A stretch of 64,000 nucleotides of DNA, taken from the NCBI RefSeq assembly GCF_018863195.1, contig NZ_JAHKRT010000001.1:248001-312000 (forward strand), given 5' to 3'. The stretch is from Sphingomonas quercus (GTDB lineage: Bacteria; Pseudomonadota; Alphaproteobacteria; Sphingomonadales; Sphingomonadaceae). The translations under genes were made by a program, and so were the position numbers. A model generated the notes under the pieces. It saw nothing but the letters and a program-made list of their open reading frames with translations, ran no database searches and was not told the DNA's origin. Numbering within the stretch: position 1 is the stretch's first letter; each line of letters starts with the position of its first letter. Positions 9,080-16,795 of the stretch are shown piece after piece.

Positions 9080-9808
9080 ATGGCGAGTTCAGGCCATACG
9101 GTGAAGGCATTCGACGAGGATCTGACCGATCTGCGCGGCCTCGTCTCGGAAATGGGCGGGCTGGCCGAGCAGGCGATCAGCGCATCGCTCCAGGCGCTCG
9201 TCAACCGCGACCTCGACGGCGCCGCGCGCATCGTCGAATCGGACAAGCGAGTCGACGAGATCGAAGCCGAGATCGAATTGCAGGTGGTGCGCCTGATCGC
9301 GCTGCGCGCGCCGATGGCGGACGATCTGCGCGACGTGCTGGCGGCGTTGAAGATCGCCAACATCATCGAGCGCATCGCCGATTATGCCAAGAACATCGCC
9401 AAGCGCGTGCCGATCGTCTCGGAGACACAGGCGATCGAGCCGCTGTCGATCCTGCCGGCGATGGGCCGCCTCGCCGCCGAGATGGTGCGCGACGCGCTCG
9501 ACGCCTTCGCCGCGCGCGACGCGGAAGCGGCGGTGGCGGTGTGCGGGCGGGATCGGGCGGTGGATGATTTCTACAACAGCCTGTTCCGCACGCTGCTCAC
9601 CTACATGATGGAAAATCCGCACAACATCTCGCCGTCGACCCATCTGCTGTTCATCGCCAAGAATCTGGAGCGGATCGGCGATCATGCGACGAACGTCGCG
9701 GAGATGGTCTATTTCGCCGCGACCGGCCGCCAGATGGCCGAACGGCCGCGCGGCGAGGATGCGTTCGGACAATTGGACGACCTGGACGAAAAGGGAGGCA
9801 CGCGATGA
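9080..9808 (+). CDS. phoU: phosphate signalling protein PhoU
   Basis: A 242-residue cytoplasmic, mostly alpha-helical protein. Two tandem PhoU domains are visible, each with the metal-binding helix pattern: EIEAEIELQVVRLIALRAPMADDLR in the first half and ARDAEAAVAVCGRDRAVDDFYN with KNLERIGDHATNVAE in the second. PhoU represses PhoR-PhoB signalling when phosphate is plentiful by linking PstB to PhoR. The start is the ATG ten bases after pstB, preceded by GAGGATGAG; the gene ends overlapping phoB by four bases (ATGA). Confidence 0.95.
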   Translation: MASSGHTVKAFDEDLTDLRGLVSEMGGLAEQAISASLQALVNRDLDGAARIVESDKRVDEIEAEIELQVVRLIALRAPMADDLRDVLAALKIANIIERIADYAKNIAKRVPIVSETQAIEPLSILPAMGRLAAEMVRDALDAFAARDAEAAVAVCGRDRAVDDFYNSLFRTLLTYMMENPHNISPSTHLLFIAKNLERIGDHATNVAEMVYFAATGRQMAERPRGEDAFGQLDDLDEKGGTR

Positions 9809-10500
9809 GCGGCAGGCTTCTGCTGGTGGAGGACGATCTGGCGCTTGCCGAGCTCGTCACCTGGCATTTCAAGCGCGAGGATTTCGAGGTCGAGCACACC
9901 GTCGACGGCGAGGAAGCGCTGCTCCTCGCCCAGGAAAGCCCACCCGACATCGTGCTGCTCGACTGGATGGTCGAGGGCCTGTCCGGCATCGAGGTGTGCC
10001 GCCGCCTGCGCCGCCTGCCCGATACCGCCAATGTGCCGATCATCATGCTGACGGCGCGCGGCGAGGAGGAGGATCGCGTGCGCGGGCTGGAGATGGGCGC
10101 CGACGATTATGTCACCAAGCCATTCTCCCCGCGCGAGCTGGTGGCGCGCGTCGGCGCGGTGCTGCGCAGGGTGCGGCCGGCACTGGCCGGAGAGCAGCTC
10201 GCCTATAGCGACATCGAGATGGACACCGTCGGTCACAAGGTCCGGCGCGGCGGCGGCGCGGTGCCGCTCGGCCCCACCGAGTTCCGGCTGCTCCGCCATT
10301 TCCTGGAACATCCCGGCCGCGTCTTCTCGCGCGAACGGCTGCTGGACAGCGTGTGGGGCCGCGAGGCGGACATCGAGCCGCGCACCGTCGACGTCCATAT
10401 TCGCCGGCTGCGCAAGGCGATCAATCATGGCGGCCGGCCGGACGTCATCCGCACCGTGCGCTCGGCCGGCTATGCGCTGGATGCCGAGGGCGCGCTCTGA
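9805..10500 (+). CDS. phoB: phosphate response regulator PhoB
   Basis: A 231-residue OmpR-class response regulator. The receiver domain has the acidic pair at residues 10-11, phospho-acceptor Asp53 in LLDWMVEG, the conserved Thr in MLTAR and Lys in YVTKPFSP. The C-terminal winged helix ends with EPRTVDVHIRRLRKAI and RSAGYAL. It should bind the repeat at 4473-4501 and so control its own operon. Placing phoB last, after phoU, with phoR first, is a known alphaproteobacterial arrangement that differs from the adjacent phoBR of enterics. Confidence 0.96.
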   Translation: MSGRLLLVEDDLALAELVTWHFKREDFEVEHTVDGEEALLLAQESPPDIVLLDWMVEGLSGIEVCRRLRRLPDTANVPIIMLTARGEEEDRVRGLEMGADDYVTKPFSPRELVARVGAVLRRVRPALAGEQLAYSDIEMDTVGHKVRRGGGAVPLGPTEFRLLRHFLEHPGRVFSRERLLDSVWGREADIEPRTVDVHIRRLRKAINHGGRPDVIRTVRSAGYALDAEGAL

Positions 10501-10564
10501 ATTCCGCTCCCGCCTGTCTCGGCGAGGAACAGGCCAGCTTCCTTTCGTCGGCCCGCCGTCGTAA

Positions 10565-10580
10565 TTGACGTACACGTCAA
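10565..10580. promoter_or_regulatory. palindromic operator TTGACGT-AC-ACGTCAA
   Basis: A perfect inverted repeat with 7-bp arms and a 2-bp spacer lies 18 bp before the ATG of the SDR gene. The size and symmetry fit a TetR-family dimer site. No regulator gene is adjacent, so the binding protein is unknown. TTGAC could also serve as a -35 element. Confidence 0.6.
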
Positions 10581-10597
10581 CGAGAGAGGAGCCGTCC

Positions 10598-11500
10598 ATG
10601 ACCGTGAGCTTTGAGGGCCGCGTCGCGATCGTCACCGGGGCCGGCGGCGGCCTTGGCCGGGCCTATGCGCTGGAGCTGGCAAGGCGTGGCGCCAGGGTGG
10701 TCGTCAACGATCTCGGCGGCGCGCGCGACGGCACCGGCCATTCCGACGCCGCGCTGAAGGTCGTGGAGGAGATCGCCGCGCTGGGCGGCGAGGCGATGTC
10801 CGACGGCGGCTCCGTCACCGATGCCGGCCAGATGGAGGCGATGGTCGCCCACGCCCGGGAGAAATGGGGCGGCGTCCACATCCTCATCAACAATGCCGGC
10901 ATCCTGCGCGACAAAAGCTTCGCCAAGATGGAGCTCGCCGACTGGAAGCTCGTCATTGACGTCCACCTGAACGGGTCGGCCATCGCCACCAAGGCGGTGT
11001 GGGAGCTGATGCGCGAGCAGAATTACGGCCGCATCCTGATGACCGCATCCTCGACCGGCCTCTACGGCAATTTCGGCCAGGCGAATTACGGCGCCGCCAA
11101 GCTCGGCCTCGCCGGCCTCACCAAGACGCTGGCGATCGAGGGGGCCAAGCACAACATCCACGTCAACACCATCGTGCCGGTGGCGGGCACACGCCTCACC
11201 GAGGATCTGCTGCCGCCCGAGATTTTCAAGGCGCTGGCCCCGGAAAATGTCGCCCCGGCCGCCCTCCACCTCGTCTCGGAAGCCGCGCCGACCAACATGA
11301 TCGTCGGCGCCGGCGCGGGCTTTTATCACGCCGCCTATGTGACGATGACGGAGGGCGTGCTGCTGCCGCCGGACGAGCGCACCGTCGAAGGGGTCGCCGC
11401 CGCCTGGGACCGCATCATCGATCGCACCGGCGAGCGCGTGCCCCAGAACGGCATGGAACACACCATGGCGGTGATGGCGCGGTTGCAGAAGGGCAGCTGA
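10598..11500 (+). CDS. SDR family 3-hydroxyacyl-CoA dehydrogenase-like protein
   Basis: A 300-residue short-chain dehydrogenase resembling the dehydrogenase domain of type-2 multifunctional enzymes (HSD17B4-like). The cofactor motif is TGAGGGLG (residues 12-19), followed by VVNDLGGARDGTGHSDAA, typical of this subgroup. NNAG is near residue 97, and the active site is Ser (TASSTGLYG) with YxxxK at NYGAAKLGL. The likely role is NAD-dependent oxidation of a 3-hydroxyacyl-CoA in fatty acid or steroid-like breakdown; the substrate is inferred only. The start at MTVSFEG has an AGAGAGGAG ribosome site. A palindromic operator sits just upstream. Confidence 0.85.
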   Translation: MTVSFEGRVAIVTGAGGGLGRAYALELARRGARVVVNDLGGARDGTGHSDAALKVVEEIAALGGEAMSDGGSVTDAGQMEAMVAHAREKWGGVHILINNAGILRDKSFAKMELADWKLVIDVHLNGSAIATKAVWELMREQNYGRILMTASSTGLYGNFGQANYGAAKLGLAGLTKTLAIEGAKHNIHVNTIVPVAGTRLTEDLLPPEIFKALAPENVAPAALHLVSEAAPTNMIVGAGAGFYHAAYVTMTEGVLLPPDERTVEGVAAAWDRIIDRTGERVPQNGMEHTMAVMARLQKGS

Positions 11501-11516
11501 AGGCGGGCGCCTCGCC

Positions 11517-11855
11517 CTACCCCTCCACCAGCTTGAGCAATCGCCGCTCGACGGGGGCCAGCACCGGCGACAGTTCATGCCCGCGCCTCAGCACCGCGCC
11601 GGCCTCGCCGATCAGCGACCACATGCCCTGGCGGCTGCGCAGTGCCGGCCGCTTCTCGATGCGGAATTCGGGGCGTTCTGCGGCGCGGCGGAAGCAGCTG
11701 AACACCGCCGCCTCGCGGCCGAGATCAATGGCATAATCCCGCCAATGCCCCGCCGCGACCATCCGGCCGTAGAGATCGAGGATACGTGACAGCTCCGCGC
11801 GATCGAAACCGACCTGGACCGGGGCTTTGACGGGAAGCGGCGTAACCGTTCCCAT
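11517..11855 (-). CDS. DUF2794 family protein
   Basis: A 112-residue protein with the conserved core of DUF2794: FDRAELSRILDLYGRMVAAGHWRDYAIDLG, then AVFSCFRRAAERPEFRIEKRPALRSRQGMWS. The family is small, restricted largely to alphaproteobacteria and has no known function. There is no signal peptide or membrane segment, so it should be cytosolic. Its ATG overlaps the cysE stop by one base, so it is translated as the second gene of a cysE-DUF2794 unit. Confidence 0.85.
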   Translation of the reverse strand: MGTVTPLPVKAPVQVGFDRAELSRILDLYGRMVAAGHWRDYAIDLGREAAVFSCFRRAAERPEFRIEKRPALRSRQGMWSLIGEAGAVLRRGHELSPVLAPVERRLLKLVEG

Positions 11856-12544
11856 CAGGCGCGTTCACGCCCCTTGTCGCCCTGCTCGCGCTCCTTGATC
11901 AGCTGGGCCAGCTTGTTGCGCAACTGCTCCACCTCGCACTTGAGCATCTCGAGCTGCTGGGTGGCCGGGTCGAACCGCTCGGAGCAGGGCGTGCCATAGG
12001 GCACAAAGCTTTTCTGATAGTCGGTCGCATCGACCAGCGTCGGGCGGGCCGGAATGCCCGTCATCGTCGCGCCCATCGGCACATCGCGCGTCACCACCGC
12101 GTTGGCGCCGATCCGCGCGCGCTCGCCGACGGTGATCGGGCCGAGCACCTGCGCCCCGGAACCGATGATCGCGCCGTCCAATATGGTCGGGTGGCGCTTG
12201 CCGGCGATGCCGTTCGCCGGGTTTGTCCCGCCCAGCGTAACATTTTGATAGATCGTCACATTATTGCCGATCACGGCGGTCTCGCCGATCACGGTGAAGC
12301 CGTGATCGATGAAGAAGTTCTCCCCGATCCGGGCGCCGGGATGGATGTCTATCGCGGTGAGGAAGCGGGAAAGGTGGTTTACAAGGCGGGCAAGAAAATA
12401 GAGTTCGCCCCGGAACAGCCAATGCGCCACCCGATGGAGGCCGAGCGCGAGCACGCCCGGATAGAGCAGAACCTCCCACCGCGTCCGAGGGGCCGGATCA
12501 CGGGACTTGATGGAATCGAGATAGGTGACCAGGCCGTTGAACAT
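11855..12544 (-). CDS. cysE: serine O-acetyltransferase
   Basis: A 229-residue hexapeptide acyltransferase that makes O-acetylserine for cysteine synthesis. The N-terminal helical part is short, as in the EpsC-like group. The left-handed beta-helix begins at about residue 64 with IDIHPGARIGENFFIDHG, which contains the catalytic His/Asp pair, and continues through GNNVTIYQNVTLGG and GKRHPTI to GIPARP. A charged coiled-coil-like tail (LEMLKCEVEQLRNKLAQLIKERE) follows and is unusual in length. It is divergent from the TauE/SafE gene, with 84 bp between starts. Confidence 0.92.
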   Translation of the reverse strand: MFNGLVTYLDSIKSRDPAPRTRWEVLLYPGVLALGLHRVAHWLFRGELYFLARLVNHLSRFLTAIDIHPGARIGENFFIDHGFTVIGETAVIGNNVTIYQNVTLGGTNPANGIAGKRHPTILDGAIIGSGAQVLGPITVGERARIGANAVVTRDVPMGATMTGIPARPTLVDATDYQKSFVPYGTPCSERFDPATQQLEMLKCEVEQLRNKLAQLIKEREQGDKGRERA

Positions 12545-12628
12545 GTCGCGACTCCACAGGTTGTCTTCAGCAACCGTTCCGGCTCACTTAATCCCGCGCC
12601 GCCGATTTTGTAAGATGGCCGACCGGGC

Positions 12629-13387
12629 GTGACCGATTTGCTCCAGATCGAGGCGCTGGCGCCGTTCGTGCTGGTCGGCTTCCTGGCGCAAATGGTGGAC
12701 GGGGCGCTCGGTATGGCGTTTGGCATCATCTCCAACACGCTGCTGGTGACTTTGGGGGTGCCGCCGGCCGCCGCCTCGGCAGGCGTGCATACGGTGGAGA
12801 CCTTTACCACCTGCATCTCGGGCATCAGCCATATCTGGCACCGCAATGTCGATTGGCGACTGTTCGCGCGGCTGGTCATTCCCGGCATCGGCGGGGGCAT
12901 GCTCGGCGTCTATGCGGTGACGAGCATCCCCGCGGAGATCGTCAAGCCGATCGTGCTCGTCTACCTGATCAGCATCGGCCTGCTGCTGCTCTGGCGAGGC
13001 ACCCACAAGGCACCGGTCGAGCGCAAGCCGAAGGTGGTTGAGCCGCTCGGGCTGGTCGGCGGCTTTCTCGATGCGGCAGGCGGCGGCGGCTGGGGGCCGG
13101 TGGTAACCTCCAACCTGCTCGTGCAGGGCGCCAGCCCGCGACTGACCGTCGGCACCGTCAACACCGTCGAATTCTTCCTCACCGCCACCGTCTCGGCGGC
13201 GTTCATCTCCACACTCGGCTGGGCGGCTTTCACCAACGCGACCGTCGGCCTGCTGATCGGCGGGGTGCTGGCAGCCCCCCTCGGCGCGCTGCTCGCCAAG
13301 CGCATTGCCGCGCCCAGGCTGATGACGCTGGTCGGCGTCGTCCTCACGGTCACCAGCGCCGTCAATCTATGGACGGCATTGCGCTAG
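12629..13387 (+). CDS. TauE/SafE family sulfite/anion exporter-like membrane protein
   Basis: A 252-residue membrane protein with two related halves. Each half opens with a conserved glycine-rich motif: FLAQMVDGALGMAFG near residue 16 and GGFLDAAGGGGWGPV near residue 145. About eight hydrophobic segments are apparent. The family carries sulfite, sulfonates or other organosulfur anions, and export of sulfur oxyanions fits the neighbouring cysE, but the substrate is inferred. GTG at 12629 is the only plausible start; an ATG 14 bp upstream is out of frame and stops after five codons. Confidence 0.85.
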   Translation: MTDLLQIEALAPFVLVGFLAQMVDGALGMAFGIISNTLLVTLGVPPAAASAGVHTVETFTTCISGISHIWHRNVDWRLFARLVIPGIGGGMLGVYAVTSIPAEIVKPIVLVYLISIGLLLLWRGTHKAPVERKPKVVEPLGLVGGFLDAAGGGGWGPVVTSNLLVQGASPRLTVGTVNTVEFFLTATVSAAFISTLGWAAFTNATVGLLIGGVLAAPLGALLAKRIAAPRLMTLVGVVLTVTSAVNLWTALR

Positions 13388-13471
13388 ATCGCATTCAATA
13401 TCAGTCGACATTCGATCAGGTTGTCGGCTAACAGACATTGATAATAGCTGCTAAAGGAATGCGGACAAGCT

Positions 13472-13521
13472 CCCCGAAAGGGGGCATCTGCGACGTGTCC
13501 TCAGAGCGTTCGCGTGCCCCC
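13472..13521 (+). promoter_or_regulatory. possible alternative-hairpin leader before the FeeM-like gene
   Basis: CCCC-GAAA-GGGG (13472-13483) can form a tight tetraloop hairpin. The same G run, as GGGGGCA (13480-13486), is exactly complementary to TGCCCCC (13515-13521). The two structures exclude each other. This resembles an attenuator or riboswitch-like leader, but no known class was recognised. Confidence 0.35.
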
Positions 13522-13539
13522 AGACGAAGCAGGTGCATT

Positions 13540-14397
13540 ATGTTCATCAACCCGCATTTTCCCCGGCCGGAGTCGTTCCGACGGGACGGACGCCGCAGCC
13601 GGCCCATGCAGGAGATGCGCTCCATCACGCTGCGCGAGATGGACATTCGCGGTGAGAAAAAGAGCATCTCTATCCGGCTGGTGGAAAGCCGCGAGCGCAT
13701 CCGCGCTGCGCGCGACCTGATCAACCACCGCTATGCGTGGCGGGGCTACGGATCGGACCATGACATCCGCGCCGACGCCCACCACATGACCTTCACTGCC
13801 GAGGACGGAGGCGCGGTGATTGGCACGATCACGCTTGCGGTCGACTCGCCGCGCGGCCTTGCCGTCGATCTCGCCTTTCGCGATGAGGTCGACCCATTTC
13901 GCGCCGTACCCGGCAGCGGCCTGTGCGAGCTGACCAAGTTCGCCTTCGATCCCGCCGTCCAGTCCAGGGAGCTGATGGCCGCGCTGTTCCACATCGTGTT
14001 CGTCTACGGCCACCGGACCCATGGCTGCACCGACCTGCTGATCGAGGTGAACCCGCGCCACGTCCGTTTCTACGAGGCGATGCTCGGCTTCACCCGCGTC
14101 GGCGCTCTGAAGCTAAACGAAAAGGTGGCAGCGCCGGCCCAGCTCATGGCGCTGAAGGTCGCCGCGATCCGTGAGCAGATTAATCGCTTTGCCGGTGGGC
14201 GGGGCAGCCCCGGATCGCGATCGCTCTATCCGTTCTTCTTCTCACCGAAGGATGAGGACGGCATTTTCAACCGCCTCGCGCATGCCGCCACGGAAGCGGT
14301 CATGCCGCTCTATGCGACAAGCCCGCGGCATAGCCGCGAGATCGCGGTGCTCGCAAGCAACGCCGCCATTCGGCCGCAAGCAACGCCAGCGCCCTGA
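13540..14397 (+). CDS. FeeM-like N-acyl amino acid synthase (GNAT fold)
   Basis: A 285-residue protein related to FeeM-type long-chain N-acyl amino acid synthases and LuxI-like acyltransferases. The catalytic core lies at about residues 45-215: ISIRLVESRERIRAARDLINHRY, then GSGLCELTKFAFDP around residues 125-138 and LLIEVNPRHVRFYEAMLGFTRVG around residues 166-188. FeeM enzymes join an acyl group from acyl carrier protein to an amino acid. The first 40 and last 80 residues are not conserved in any family I recognise. The open frame extends to 13438; I chose the ATG at 13540 because AGGTG precedes it. It converges on a PEP-CTERM gene, a recognised association for this family. Confidence 0.75.
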   Translation: MFINPHFPRPESFRRDGRRSRPMQEMRSITLREMDIRGEKKSISIRLVESRERIRAARDLINHRYAWRGYGSDHDIRADAHHMTFTAEDGGAVIGTITLAVDSPRGLAVDLAFRDEVDPFRAVPGSGLCELTKFAFDPAVQSRELMAALFHIVFVYGHRTHGCTDLLIEVNPRHVRFYEAMLGFTRVGALKLNEKVAAPAQLMALKVAAIREQINRFAGGRGSPGSRSLYPFFFSPKDEDGIFNRLAHAATEAVMPLYATSPRHSREIAVLASNAAIRPQATPAP

Positions 14398-14463
14398 TCG
14401 CGCGAACGGAGCGGAGCGCCGACCCGCCGGCGAGATCCATAAGTCTGGCACAGTTGCTTCCGC

Positions 14464-14543
14464 GAACCCCTGGCACAGACGCATGAGTTGGGGCGCGACG
14501 TCTCCCGCGGCTGCGCGTTCCCATGAACCCCTGGCACGGACGC
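14464..14543. repeat. two imperfect direct repeats (GAACCCCTGGCACRGACGC)
   Basis: A 19-bp sequence occurs at 14464-14482 and again at 14525-14543 with one mismatch. A shorter piece, CTGGCACAG, occurs just before the first copy. They lie in the noncoding stretch between two convergent genes. They may be remnants of a dispersed repeat. Confidence 0.6.
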
Positions 14544-14553
14544 TGAATCATAA

Positions 14554-14585
14554 GGGGCGCCATCGGCCAAGGCCGGTGGCGCCCC
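14554..14585. terminator. bidirectional rho-independent-like terminator
   Basis: A long hairpin has two 15-base arms and a two-base loop (GGGGCGCC... / ...GGCGCCCC) with one G-T wobble. It lies between the convergent FeeM-like and PEP-CTERM genes. The flanking T-rich tract (CCCCTTATGATT on the minus strand) fits a terminator serving mainly the leftward gene. Confidence 0.75.
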
Positions 14586-14606
14586 TATGTCATACCGTTG
14601 CTTCGA

Positions 14607-15248
14607 TCAGGCGAAGTTGGGGGCGGCCCGCTGGCGACGGCGCGCCGCCATGCCGACGATGCCGAAGCCAGCGACCATCATCGCCCAGGCGGCGGGCTCG
14701 GGAACGGCGCTGGTCGCCTGGAAGGCGATGTTGCCCGTATAGGAGCCGACGCCGCTACCGATCACCTGGATGGTGTTCATCACGCCGGCGGTGATCGGAA
14801 TATTGCTGACCGACAGGAGGATGCCGTTGGCAGCCACGAGGTTCGACGCGAGGAGCGCCGCATAGGAATCGCCATTGATGATGATGTCCGAGATGGTCAT
14901 CGTCGGATTGGCGAAGTCCGCCAGACTCAAGGACAGCGAGCCGCCGCCGAGCCCGTTCACCGGCAGGGTGAAATTGAAACTGTCGTGAAACGACGTGTCC
15001 GTGCTGAAGGCATTGAAGAAAATCGCCGAGACGAAGCTTGGCGTCGACGTCGGGGTGACCGGCCCACCCACGGTGACAAAGAAATTGAACTCTTCGCCCG
15101 GGTTCTGCCCGACATCGAAGCTGTTGCAAACATCAGCAGTCGATGTGGTCGGGCAAGCGACCACGGCCGCATTCCCAGCCGATGCCCCGGTTAGCGCGAC
15201 CACGCCAGCGGCCATCGCCAAACCCATCTTTGTCCAACCCGTAGCCAT
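14607..15248 (-). CDS. PEP-CTERM sorting domain protein
   Basis: A 213-residue exported protein. The start MATGWTKMGLAMAAGVVAL gives a signal peptide with likely cleavage after GNA at about residue 28, and an AAGGGGAAG ribosome site precedes it. The C-terminus has the PEP-CTERM tripartite signal: PEPAAWAMMVAGFGIVG followed by MAARRRQR. This directs exosortase-dependent sorting in family members. The central region is Ser/Thr/Gly-rich with predicted beta character, compatible with a glycosylated extracellular protein. Only two cysteines occur (CPTTSTADVC), probably a disulfide. No exosortase gene lies in this window, so the enzyme must be encoded elsewhere. Confidence 0.85.
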   Translation of the reverse strand: MATGWTKMGLAMAAGVVALTGASAGNAAVVACPTTSTADVCNSFDVGQNPGEEFNFFVTVGGPVTPTSTPSFVSAIFFNAFSTDTSFHDSFNFTLPVNGLGGGSLSLSLADFANPTMTISDIIINGDSYAALLASNLVAANGILLSVSNIPITAGVMNTIQVIGSGVGSYTGNIAFQATSAVPEPAAWAMMVAGFGIVGMAARRRQRAAPNFA

Positions 15249-15448
15249 GCCACTTCCCCTTACCAAATTGCCATGGCGTCCGACTCGTGCCGCCATCGGC
15301 ACTACGGCAACCAATCTGCGAACGGTTACCGCATTTTATCGGATATTAACAGGGATATTACGCAAATTTACCACGAATCCAATACATGTCCTCATTGGTG
15401 ACAATTTAGATGTTGAGCGCAGCGATTGACGCAGGTCAATTACAAATT

Positions 15449-15488
15449 GCGCCCCGCGCGCCCGCTCACGGCAGGCGCGCCGGGGCGC
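15449..15488 (-). terminator. terminator of ahpCD
   Basis: GCGCCCCGCGCGCC pairs with GGCGCGCCGGGGCGC with a single bulge around an 11-base loop. On the minus strand the stem is followed by AATTTGTAATT. It starts eight bases after the ahpD stop. Confidence 0.7.
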
Positions 15489-15496
15489 GGGACGAA

Positions 15497-16021
15497 TCAC
15501 GCGTCAAGAGTGGCGTGGATGGTGGCGACCGCCTTCATCACCGAAGCGATGCGCGCCGCAGTCTGGATGACCTCGGCCTGCACGCCGTGGGTGCGCAGCA
15601 CCTTCTCGTGGCTGTCGATGCACATGCCGCAGCCGTTCATCGCCGACACAGCGAGGCTGAACAGCTCGAAATCGACCTTCTCGATGCCGGGATTGCCGAT
15701 GACGTTCATCCTGAGCTTCGCCGGCAGCTGGCCATATTCCTTGTTCGAGGCGAGGTGGACGAAGCGATAATAGACGTTGTTCATCGCCATCACCGCCGCG
15801 GCCGCGCGCGCGGCATTGGCGGCCTCGGGCGAGAGCTTGCCCTCGGCCTCCTGCTCGGCGGCGACGACCAGCGGCTTGTAGCCCGAGCCATGGGCGCAGG
15901 TGAGCAGCAGCCCGTACTTGCGCTGGTCGCCCAGCGTCTGGTCGCCGAGCAGCGAGCTGACGTTCAGGCGGATGTCCTTGGCATAGTCGGGAAGGGCGTC
16001 GGAAAGAGCCTTGATGGACAT
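15497..16021 (-). CDS. ahpD: alkyl hydroperoxide reductase AhpD (alkylhydroperoxidase)
   Basis: A 174-residue AhpD-fold protein that reduces AhpC. The active site is CGMC (Cys131, Cys134) with His138 in the motif CxxCxxxH. The preceding Glu/His relay residues lie in the helical segment around residues 115-130. The length and whole-protein pattern match AhpD rather than the shorter carboxymuconolactone decarboxylases. It is 82 bp downstream of ahpC, on the same strand, and the two act as a peroxide-detoxifying pair, taking the place of the flavoprotein AhpF found in enterics. Confidence 0.94.
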   Translation of the reverse strand: MSIKALSDALPDYAKDIRLNVSSLLGDQTLGDQRKYGLLLTCAHGSGYKPLVVAAEQEAEGKLSPEAANAARAAAAVMAMNNVYYRFVHLASNKEYGQLPAKLRMNVIGNPGIEKVDFELFSLAVSAMNGCGMCIDSHEKVLRTHGVQAEVIQTAARIASVMKAVATIHATLDA

Positions 16022-16103
16022 GGGATGTTCCTTGTTTTCTGGGCAAAAGGAAGGGGCGCGCGGGACCAGCCCGGCGCCCCTCCCCCAGTTTCCGTTGCGG
16101 TGA

Positions 16104-16646
16104 TCAGGCGGCCGGACGCAGCACCTCTTCGCCCTGCTGCCAGTTACACGGGCAGAGCTCGTCGGTCTGCAGCGCGTCGAGGACGCGAATCGCCTCGGCC
16201 GGGTTGCGGCCCTGGTTGAGGCCGTTGACCGTGATGTGCTGGATCACATTGTGCGGGTCGACGATGAAGGTGGCGCGCAGGGCGACGCCGGCTTCCTCGT
16301 GGACGATGCCCAGCGCGTTCGCCAGCTCCTTCTTGTTATCGGCGATCCACGGGAAATCGCAGTTCGCCAGACGCTCGTCGGACTTGCGCCAGGCGAAGTG
16401 GACGAAATCGGTGTCGGTGGACGCGCCGATCAGCACGGCATCACGATCCGCCAGATCATTCTTCAGCTCGCCATAGCCGATGATCTCGGTCGGGCAGATG
16501 AAGGTGAAGTCCTTCGGCCAGAAGAACACCACCTTCCACTTGCCGCCGGTCTCGGCGAGGTTGATCGTCTCGCCATTGGGAAGGGCGGACACGCCCTGCT
16601 GGACGGGCACGGTGAGGGCGGGAAACTTGTCGCCAACGGTGAGCAT
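16104..16646 (-). CDS. ahpC: peroxiredoxin AhpC
   Basis: A 180-residue 2-Cys peroxiredoxin. The peroxidatic cysteine is Cys51 in FICPTE, and the resolving cysteine lies in the tail ELCPCNWQQGE. The conserved Arg follows at GVALRATFIVDP. It reduces hydrogen peroxide and organic peroxides and is regenerated by AhpD. The start at MLTVGDKF was chosen because AGGACC lies just upstream; the open frame extends six codons further. It is divergent from oxyR with 149 bp between starts, so OxyR control is very likely. Confidence 0.95.
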   Translation of the reverse strand: MLTVGDKFPALTVPVQQGVSALPNGETINLAETGGKWKVVFFWPKDFTFICPTEIIGYGELKNDLADRDAVLIGASTDTDFVHFAWRKSDERLANCDFPWIADNKKELANALGIVHEEAGVALRATFIVDPHNVIQHITVNGLNQGRNPAEAIRVLDALQTDELCPCNWQQGEEVLRPAA

Positions 16647-16757
16647 GCGGAGAGGTCCTTTCAATGGGCCCTGGGGAAAACCTGATAGCGCGACTCCACC
16701 GGACGGGGAGCAGCGCGCCGGGGCAGCCTATAGGAAAGCTGGCATATCGCTAGCAAA

Positions 16758-16783
16758 TCGATTATTCCAACGCCGATAATCGA
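16758..16783. promoter_or_regulatory. inverted repeat between ahpC and oxyR
   Basis: TCGATTAT and ATAATCGA are perfect 8-bp inverted arms separated by 10 bp. They end 12 bp before the oxyR start, in the AT-rich divergent promoter region. This is a candidate OxyR site, though it does not match the ATAG-N7-CTAT consensus exactly. Confidence 0.5.
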
Positions 16784-16795
16784 GGGACACGATAA

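Noticed and set aside
12615-12631. ATG-led five-codon frame just before the TauE/SafE gene
   Set aside because: It ends at once and lacks a ribosome site; not evidence for a leader peptide.
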